Below are positions 58,744 through 64,000 of a stretch of 64,000 nt of DNA, piece after piece; the first letter of the stretch is position 1; each line of letters opens with the position of its first letter. The translations under genes and the position numbers were made by a program. Under the pieces are notes generated by a model, which searched no databases, was not told the origin of the DNA, and worked only from the letters and a program-made list of their open reading frames with translations. Location: positions 2,476,501 to 2,540,500 of the forward strand of contig NZ_CP152412.1 of NCBI RefSeq assembly GCF_038957035.1, read 5' to 3'. The DNA is from Bradyrhizobium sp. B097 (GTDB lineage: Bacteria; Pseudomonadota; Alphaproteobacteria; Rhizobiales; Xanthobacteraceae).

Positions 58744-59520
58744 ATGACCATATCGATCAACTTGAACGCCGACATGGCCGAAGGGTTCGGCGCCTACGAC
58801 GTCGGTGACGATGCCGGAATCCTCCAGATCATCGGCTCGGCCAATATCGCCTGCGGCTTTCACGCCGGTGATCCCCGGGTGATGCGCAATGTGGTGCGCG
58901 AAGCCAAGCGCCTCGGCGTCACGATCGGCGCTCATCCCGGTTTCAACGATCTCTGGGGTTTCGGGCGCCGGCGCATCGATATGCGCCCGGATGACCTCGA
59001 ATACATGGTCGCGTACCAGATTGGCGCGCTGCAGGCGATGGCGGCCTACGAAGGCGAGCGGGTCACCCACCTCAAGCCGCACGGCGCGCTCAACAACATG
59101 GCCGCCGAAGACGCCGAATACGCGCTTGCCATCGGCCGCGCCATCAAGGCCGTCGATCCGCGCATCATCTATGTGGCTCTCGCCGGATCCGAGATGGAGA
59201 AGGCCGGCCGCAAGCTCGGACTTCCCGTCGCAATCGAAGGCTTCTGCGATCGCCAGTACGACGACGACGGCAATCTGACATCGCGCAAGATCGCGGGCTC
59301 GGTCATCAAGGACGCGGCGGTCGCCACCCGGCAGGTGCTCGATATGGTGCTGAACAACACCATCACCTCCCGCAACGGCAAGAAGATCACATGCAAGGTC
59401 CACTCGCTGTGCGTCCATGGCGACGAGCCCACGGGCGTCGCCACGGCTCGTGCGGTGCGGGAGGGCCTCGAGAAGGCCGGCGTCAAGCTCGTGCCGCTCA
59501 CCGAAATGCCCCTCGACTAA
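58744..59520 (+). CDS. LamB/YcsF-family protein (PxpA-like lactam hydrolase subunit), 258 aa
   Basis: TIM-barrel-like protein of the 5-oxoprolinase subunit A family. Family motifs: LNADMAEGFGAYDVGDD, IGSANIACGFHAGDPRVM, GVTIGAHPGFNDLWGFGRR and THLKPHGALNN. PxpA cleaves the lactam of 5-oxoproline but needs PxpB and PxpC for ATP-dependent phosphorylation. Neither is nearby, so this one probably acts on another cyclic amide or with distant partners. It is first in the F420 operon and starts after GAGGTGACGG. The position suggests ring hydrolysis in the same pathway. Confidence 0.85.
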   Translation: MTISINLNADMAEGFGAYDVGDDAGILQIIGSANIACGFHAGDPRVMRNVVREAKRLGVTIGAHPGFNDLWGFGRRRIDMRPDDLEYMVAYQIGALQAMAAYEGERVTHLKPHGALNNMAAEDAEYALAIGRAIKAVDPRIIYVALAGSEMEKAGRKLGLPVAIEGFCDRQYDDDGNLTSRKIAGSVIKDAAVATRQVLDMVLNNTITSRNGKKITCKVHSLCVHGDEPTGVATARAVREGLEKAGVKLVPLTEMPLD

Positions 59521-59541
59521 TCCCGGAAAGGCCACCGAGAC

Positions 59542-60201
59542 ATGAACACGAAACCGACGATTGCCATCCTTGGAGGAACCGGTGACTTGGGATCCGGCCT
59601 CGCGAAATGCTGGCTTGCGGCCGGTTACAAAGTCATTCTCGGTTCGCGCTCCGCGGAGAAGGCCAGGAGCGCGGCCCAGACCATGACCGGCGACGTCGCC
59701 GGCGACGACAATTCCGCCGCCGCGCGGGCCGCCGACATCGTGGTCGTTGCCGTGCCGTTCGCGAGCCATGATGCGACGCTGAACGAAGTCAAGGACGTGG
59801 TTCAGGGCAAGATCGTCGTGGATGCCGCGGTCCCGTTGGTGCCGCCGAAAGTGTCCGTGGTCCAGCTTCCGTCCGCCGGCTCGGCCGCGCAGATCGCGCA
59901 GCAGTTGCTCGGACCCGGCGTGCGGGTCGTCTCCGCCTTCCACAATGTGGGCGCGACCAAGCTGCACCAGGGCAGCCGGGCGGATTGCGACGTTCTGGTC
60001 TTTGGCGACGACAAGGCGGCGCGCGACGTCGTCATCGGTCTCGCGAATGAAGTTGCATCCGCCGGCATCGACGGCGGCGTGCTGGCAAACTCGGCGGCCG
60101 CCGAGGCGCTGACATCCGTGCTGATCGGGATCAACCGGCGCTACAAGGTGCCCGGCGCCGGTATCCGCATCACCGGCCTGCCCGCTACCCCGGGTGCCTG
60201 A
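59542..60201 (+). CDS. npdG: NADPH-dependent F420 reductase (F420:NADP oxidoreductase), 219 aa
   Basis: Small cytoplasmic enzyme moving hydride between F420 and NADP(H). The Rossmann motif AILGGTGDLGSGLAKCWLAAGYKVILGSRSAEKA (residues 8-41) has the Ser-Arg that reads the NADP 2'-phosphate. F420-site features seen in the Fno family are VVVAVPFASHDATL and SAFHNVGATKL. Length is normal. Placed between LamB and cofE, it probably supplies F420H2 from NADPH to the LLM enzyme at 49447, or the reverse. Confidence 0.88.
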   Translation: MNTKPTIAILGGTGDLGSGLAKCWLAAGYKVILGSRSAEKARSAAQTMTGDVAGDDNSAAARAADIVVVAVPFASHDATLNEVKDVVQGKIVVDAAVPLVPPKVSVVQLPSAGSAAQIAQQLLGPGVRVVSAFHNVGATKLHQGSRADCDVLVFGDDKAARDVVIGLANEVASAGIDGGVLANSAAAEALTSVLIGINRRYKVPGAGIRITGLPATPGA

Positions 60202-60204
60202 TCC

Positions 60205-60978
60205 ATGCCTGTGGGGACGCGAGTCGAATACATCGCCCTGCAGGACATTCGGCGCGTCGAGCCGGGCGAGGATCTTGCCGCGCTCATCAGGCAGAGCCTG
60301 GCCGGGATGTCGCTCGAGCTGCAGCGGGGCGATATCCTCGTCATTGCGCAGAAAATCGTCTCGAAATCGGAAGGGCAGTACGTTCGGCTGAGCGACGTCG
60401 AGCCGTCCCCGGCGGCGCTCGAACTCGCGGCGACGGTCGGCAAGGACCCGCGCTTCCTCGAGGTTGTGCTGCGCGAATCCGCGGAGGTCGTCAAGACCAG
60501 GCCGAACGTGGTCATCGCCGCGCACCGGCTCGGCTTCGTCATGGCCAACGCCGGCATCGATCAATCGAACATCGAGCACCGTGAAGGCCAAGAGCGCGTC
60601 CTGCTGCTGCCCAAAGATCCCGACGGATCCGCGCAGAAGCTGAAGATCGCGCTGGACGCAGCCGGCGACCTCAATCTTGGGATCATCATCAACGACAGTT
60701 TTGGCCGTCCCTGGCGCAATGGTGTCGTCGGCGTGGCGATCGGCGCTGCCGGCATTCCCTCGCTGTTGAGCCAAATCGGTGTCCCCGACATGTTCGGCCG
60801 GGCGATGCGCGTCACCGAGATCGCCATCGCCGACGAGATCGCCGGCGCCGCCTCACTCCTGATGGGGCAAGCGGGCGAGGGCGTCCCGATCATCCTCGTC
60901 CGTGGCCTCACGCTTGATGGACCGGTCTCACCCGCGGCCGCGCTCGCGCGACCCAAGAGCCAGGATATGTTCCGATGA
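60205..60978 (+). CDS. cofE: Coenzyme F420-0:L-glutamate ligase, 257 aa
   Basis: GTP-dependent ligase adding the glutamate tail to F420-0. Motifs: DILVIAQKIVSKSEGQYVRL (residues 48-67), VIAAHRLGFVMANAGIDQSNIE (metal/GTP region) and IIINDSFGRPWRNGVVGVAIG. It is the single-domain CofE form (about 250 residues), not the FbiB fusion with a nitroreductase-like domain found in mycobacteria. It starts 3 bases after npdG and overlaps cofD by an ATGA. Confidence 0.92.
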   Translation: MPVGTRVEYIALQDIRRVEPGEDLAALIRQSLAGMSLELQRGDILVIAQKIVSKSEGQYVRLSDVEPSPAALELAATVGKDPRFLEVVLRESAEVVKTRPNVVIAAHRLGFVMANAGIDQSNIEHREGQERVLLLPKDPDGSAQKLKIALDAAGDLNLGIIINDSFGRPWRNGVVGVAIGAAGIPSLLSQIGVPDMFGRAMRVTEIAIADEIAGAASLLMGQAGEGVPIILVRGLTLDGPVSPAAALARPKSQDMFR

Positions 60979-61913
60979 GTGGCGCTGACCTCAATGTTGT
61001 TGCGCTTTGCGGCGGAGTCGGAGGCGCCAAGCTAGCCTATGGCCTCAATCGCCTGCTGGGCGCCAGGCTCGCCGTCATCGTCAACACAGGCGACGATTTC
61101 GAGCATCTCGGTCTCACGATCTCGCCGGACATCGACACAGTGGTCTATACGCTGGGTGAGCTTGCCGACGAAGAGCGGGGCTGGGGGCGAGCCGGCGAAA
61201 GCTGGAACTTCATGGAGGCGCTCGGCGGCCTGAAGGGCGAGACATGGTTTCGCTTGGGAGACCGCGATCTTGCCATGCACGTCCTGCGCTCGCGCGCGCT
61301 GAGCGCCGGCGTGACCTTGACCGATTTCACGGGCAGGATTGCATCGCATCTCGGCATTGAGGCGAGCATCCTGCCGATGACCGACGATCCATTTGCGACG
61401 ATCGTCGTGACGGCCGATCAGAAGCTCGCGTTTCAACGCTATTTCGTCGAGCTGCAGGCGCGACCCGAGGTCAGGAAGATCGAATTCCAGAGCCCCAGCG
61501 GTGGAACGGCGACCGGCGCCGCATTGCGGGCCATCGGTGCCGCCGATGCTATCATTGTCTGTCCGTCGAACCCGTATCTCAGCATCGATCCGATCCTGGC
61601 TGTGCCCGGTATCCGGGCTGCCCTGGATGCAGCGAAGGCTCCCATCGTTGCAATCTCGCCGCTGGTCGGCGGCCGCGCCATCAAGGGACCGACCGCAAAG
61701 ATCATGAACGAGCTCGGCGTCGCGACAAACTGCGCCTCGATCGTCACGCACTATGGCTTCCTCGATGGTCTGGTGATGGATCGCGAAGACCAGGCCGACG
61801 CCGATGCGATCGGCATTCCCGTGCATGTGACGAACACGATCATGCGCTCGAAGGATGAGCGTGTTCAGTTGGCGCGCGAGTGTCTCCGATTTCTCGATCG
61901 ACTAAACAGCTGA
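60975..61913 (+). CDS. cofD: 2-phospho-L-lactate (or analogue) transferase, 312 aa
   Basis: Transfers the phospho-lactyl-type moiety from its GDP-activated form to the deazaflavin Fo. Motifs: ALCGGVGGAKLAYGLNRLLGARLAVIVNTGDDFEHLGLTISPDIDTVVYTLG (N-terminal), WFRLGDRDLAMHVLRS and IVCPSNPYLSIDPILAVPGI. Length fits CofD/FbiA. ATG 60975 overlaps the cofE stop. Whether the donor is phospholactate, phosphoenolpyruvate or 3-phosphoglycerate cannot be read from the sequence. Confidence 0.92.
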   Translation: MSGADLNVVALCGGVGGAKLAYGLNRLLGARLAVIVNTGDDFEHLGLTISPDIDTVVYTLGELADEERGWGRAGESWNFMEALGGLKGETWFRLGDRDLAMHVLRSRALSAGVTLTDFTGRIASHLGIEASILPMTDDPFATIVVTADQKLAFQRYFVELQARPEVRKIEFQSPSGGTATGAALRAIGAADAIIVCPSNPYLSIDPILAVPGIRAALDAAKAPIVAISPLVGGRAIKGPTAKIMNELGVATNCASIVTHYGFLDGLVMDREDQADADAIGIPVHVTNTIMRSKDERVQLARECLRFLDRLNS

Positions 61914-61921
61914 GCGGGGCG

Positions 61922-62614
61922 ATGGACGATTCCGAAACCTGGGCCCTGGTGCCCGTCAAGCGGTTCAGTCAAGCAAAAGGCAGGCTGGGTGACATCCTGC
62001 TGGCGACCGAGCGCGCAAAATTGGCGCAAGCCATGCTGTGCGATGTTCTCGGAAACCTGCAGGGTACGCGCTCGCTGGCCGGCATCGCCGTGGTGAGCGC
62101 CGATCCGGAAGCGTTTGCGATCGCCAAGCGCTTTGGCGCGGCCATGATCTTCGACGAGGTCGAGACCGGCGTTAATGCCGCGGTACAGCGTGGCCTCGAT
62201 GCGTTCCAACCGTACGGGCGGCGGGTTCTTGTCGTGCCCGCCGATATTCCGTTCGCTCGGCCGGAGGACTTCGAACACGTCATTCGGTTGCTGGACCACA
62301 CGCCGATCGTGCTCGTACCCGCACTTTACGACGGTGGCACAAATGCCCTGGCGATGCGGTCGCCCGACATGCTTGAGCCTCGATTTGGCGAAGAGAGCTT
62401 CCGCGCGCATCGCGCCCTGGCGCGGCAGCGGCAACTGAGCTGCAGCGTGTTCAAGTCGCACGGCATCGGCAAGGACATCGACTGTCCGATCGATTTTGGT
62501 CCGTATCTGATCTCGTCGCAAAACCTCGGAACGACAGGTTCGTTTCTTGATGAGCTCAAAATTGCCGAGCGCTTCGGCAGCGACGACCATCCCGTTCCCG
62601 TGAGGCTGTTCTGA
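61922..62614 (+). CDS. cofC: 2-phospho-L-lactate guanylyltransferase-type enzyme, 230 aa
   Basis: Nucleotidyltransferase that activates the three-carbon phospho-acid with GTP for CofD. N-terminal WALVPVKRFSQAKGRLGDILLATERAKLAQAM is the typical CofC/FbiD start. Next come VVSADPEAFAIAKRFGA and VLVVPADIPFARPEDFEHVI with the metal-binding Asp. PALYDGGTNALAMRSPD follows. ATG 61922 has a GGGGCG site 8 bases after the cofD stop. Its stop overlaps the fbiC start (TGATG). Confidence 0.9.
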   Translation: MDDSETWALVPVKRFSQAKGRLGDILLATERAKLAQAMLCDVLGNLQGTRSLAGIAVVSADPEAFAIAKRFGAAMIFDEVETGVNAAVQRGLDAFQPYGRRVLVVPADIPFARPEDFEHVIRLLDHTPIVLVPALYDGGTNALAMRSPDMLEPRFGEESFRAHRALARQRQLSCSVFKSHGIGKDIDCPIDFGPYLISSQNLGTTGSFLDELKIAERFGSDDHPVPVRLF

Positions 62615-64000
62615 TGACGTCCGTCTTGAATCTCCCGTTCGACCGTCGCCTGTCGCGAAGCGAAGCCTACGAGCTAATCGATCTTGCCGACATTGGCGAG
62701 CTCCTGACGGCCGCAGCCAGCCGAAGGGATGCCGCGCACGGCGATGTTATCACCTATTCGCCCAAGGTGTTCATCCCGCTTACCCAGCTTTGCCGCGATG
62801 TCTGTCACTACTGCACGTTCGCTCACGCGCCGCGTTCGAACGTGAAGCCGTATCTCTCGATCGAGGAAGCGGTCGCCATCGCCAAGGCCGGCAAGGAGGC
62901 CGGCTGTCATGAAGCGCTATTTACGCTCGGCGACAAGCCGGAGCTTCGCTACCGCGTCGCGCGTGAGGAGCTGACAAGGCTCGGCCACGAATCCACGCTG
63001 TCGTATCTCGCCGAAGTCGCCAGGGCTGTGTTCGAGCAAACCGGCCTGCTCCCTCACGTCAATCCCGGGATCATGAGCGAGCTCGATCTTGCCATGCTGC
63101 GCAAGGTATCGGTCTCGCAGGGGATCATGCTGGAGTCCGCGTCCGATCGGCTTTGCGCGAAGGGCGGCCCTCACTTCGGATCGCCGGACAAGGTGCCTGC
63201 CGTCAGGCTTCAGACGATCAAGACTGCCGGTGAGCAGGCCATTCCCTTTACATCCGGAATCCTGATCGGCATCGGGGAGACCAGGGCCGAACGGATCGAC
63301 GCATTGCTCGCCCTGCGGGACCTGAACGATGCGCATGGCCATCTCCAGGAGATCATCGTCCAGAACTTCCGGCCAAAGGTCGGGACGCGCATGGCCGATG
63401 CGCCGGCGCCTTCCGTGGACGATCATCTCTGGACCATTGCTGTCGCCCGCCTGATCTTCGAGCCGGAGATGAACATTCAGGCGCCGCCGAACCTCAGCCC
63501 GGCAGCGCTGGGGCGCGTCGTTGCGGCGGGAATCAACGATTGGGGCGGCGTGTCGCCCGTCACGCCGGACCACGTCAATCCCGAAGCACCATGGCCGCAT
63601 CTGCGACTGCTGGAGGCGGCAACGCGGTCAACCGGCAAGCGGCTCGAGAAGCGGTTGCCGATCTATCCGAGTTTCGCGCGCTATCCCTCGCGCTGGCTCG
63701 ACAACAAGCTGCTGAAGTCGGTCCTCGACCGCATCGACGGGGATGGATTTCCGCGCACCGACGACTGGCATCCCGGCCACGTCGGCGGGCTCCCATCGCG
63801 CGAGGTCGGATGGTTGAAATCCGCGCCGCGCACCGCGCACGGCGGCGAGGTCACGTCGGTCGTTGCCAAGGCCCAGCGCGGCGATGAGCTTTCGGAGGGC
63901 GAGATCGTCAGGCTGTTCCGCGCTCACGAGCGCGACTTTACCAGCATTTGCCGGGCGGCCGACGAATTGCGGAGCAGCGTCAACGGCGACGTGGTGTCCT
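62614..64000 (+). CDS. fbiC: Fo synthase, CofG plus start of CofH (FbiC), truncated by window end
   Basis: Radical-SAM enzyme making the deazaflavin Fo from tyrosine and a ribityl-uracil. ATG 62614 overlaps the cofC stop. The frame is open to base 64000 (462 residues visible). The CofG cluster motif C-x3-C-x2-C is CRDVCHYC at about residues 60-67, preceded by ITYSPKVFIPLTQL. Later CofG segments include HVNPGIMSELDLAML, VQNFRPKVGT and INDWGGVSPVTPDHVNPEAPWP. After about residue 420 the sequence (EGEIVRLFRAHERDFTSICRAADELRSSVNGDVVS) resembles the FbiC linker into CofH, so this is a fused FbiC, not separate cofG and cofH. The CofH half lies outside. Confidence 0.92.
   Translation, partial: MTSVLNLPFDRRLSRSEAYELIDLADIGELLTAAASRRDAAHGDVITYSPKVFIPLTQLCRDVCHYCTFAHAPRSNVKPYLSIEEAVAIAKAGKEAGCHEALFTLGDKPELRYRVAREELTRLGHESTLSYLAEVARAVFEQTGLLPHVNPGIMSELDLAMLRKVSVSQGIMLESASDRLCAKGGPHFGSPDKVPAVRLQTIKTAGEQAIPFTSGILIGIGETRAERIDALLALRDLNDAHGHLQEIIVQNFRPKVGTRMADAPAPSVDDHLWTIAVARLIFEPEMNIQAPPNLSPAALGRVVAAGINDWGGVSPVTPDHVNPEAPWPHLRLLEAATRSTGKRLEKRLPIYPSFARYPSRWLDNKLLKSVLDRIDGDGFPRTDDWHPGHVGGLPSREVGWLKSAPRTAHGGEVTSVVAKAQRGDELSEGEIVRLFRAHERDFTSICRAADELRSSVNGDVVS

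Overview
The window is high-GC DNA with the gene content and dispersed inverted repeats of an alphaproteobacterium of the Bradyrhizobium/Rhodopseudomonas/Afipia group. I infer this from gene style (PuuR-like cupin regulators, many oxidoreductase, MFS and MarR/LysR modules, DUF1326/DUF2066 proteins, rhizobial repeat families), not from a marker gene. I saw no rRNA, tRNA, CRISPR array or transposase. It looks like an accessory catabolic stretch of a chromosome.

Layout. 0-5 kb: mixed small genes (DUF1326, an exported hypothetical protein, an MFS permease, DUF4864, a 33-residue membrane peptide, a double LprI-like exported protein). 4.9-8.4 kb: amino acid/amine use (cupin regulator, omega-aminotransferase, DadA-type dehydrogenase). 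8.4-14 kb: MATE exporter with divergent LysR, and a lone RND pump permease. 14.3-18.9 kb: TetR regulator with a palindromic operator and a PaoABC-type molybdenum aldehyde oxidoreductase. 19-27 kb: second cupin regulator, polar amino acid ABC transporter, PuuB-like FAD oxidase, a decayed hydrolase, a thioesterase and a gamma-glutamyltransferase, with five dispersed inverted repeats between genes. 27-31.4 kb: enoyl-CoA hydratase, zinc-free quinone-reductase-like dehydrogenase, DUF2066, AraC regulator.

31.5-42 kb: an aromatic-acid module. A minus-strand operon runs Rieske oxygenase alpha, beta, ferredoxin, MFS, MarR, headed by a perfect 20-bp palindrome. A LysR gene is divergent from FAD monooxygenase, alpha/beta hydrolase, aromatic-acid MFS and M24 hydrolase. 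42.5-47.6 kb: two-ACT threonine deaminase, class II aldolase, orphan TRAP binding protein, a C-terminally truncated formamidase and about 0.8 kb of apparently non-coding or decayed DNA.

47.7-64 kb is the most interesting part: a catabolic cluster tied to coenzyme F420. It encodes an IpdAB/CoA-transferase-like pair, a luciferase-like (F420-type) oxidoreductase, an M20 deacylase, a three-gene molybdenum hydroxylase whose 2Fe-2S subunit is fused to a CoxG domain, a HutC-type GntR regulator, a diaminopropionate ammonia-lyase homologue, a lone LamB/YcsF (PxpA) protein, an F420:NADP oxidoreductase, and the F420 biosynthesis genes cofE, cofD, cofC and fbiC (fbiC runs off the end). Related CTATC/GATAG dyads lie near the start of each transcription unit. 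My working hypothesis is an F420H2-dependent route for a nitrogen heterocycle: Mo-hydroxylation, reduction by F420H2, ring hydrolysis, then beta-elimination of a diamino acid. An imidazole carboxylate would fit, but the substrate is inference.
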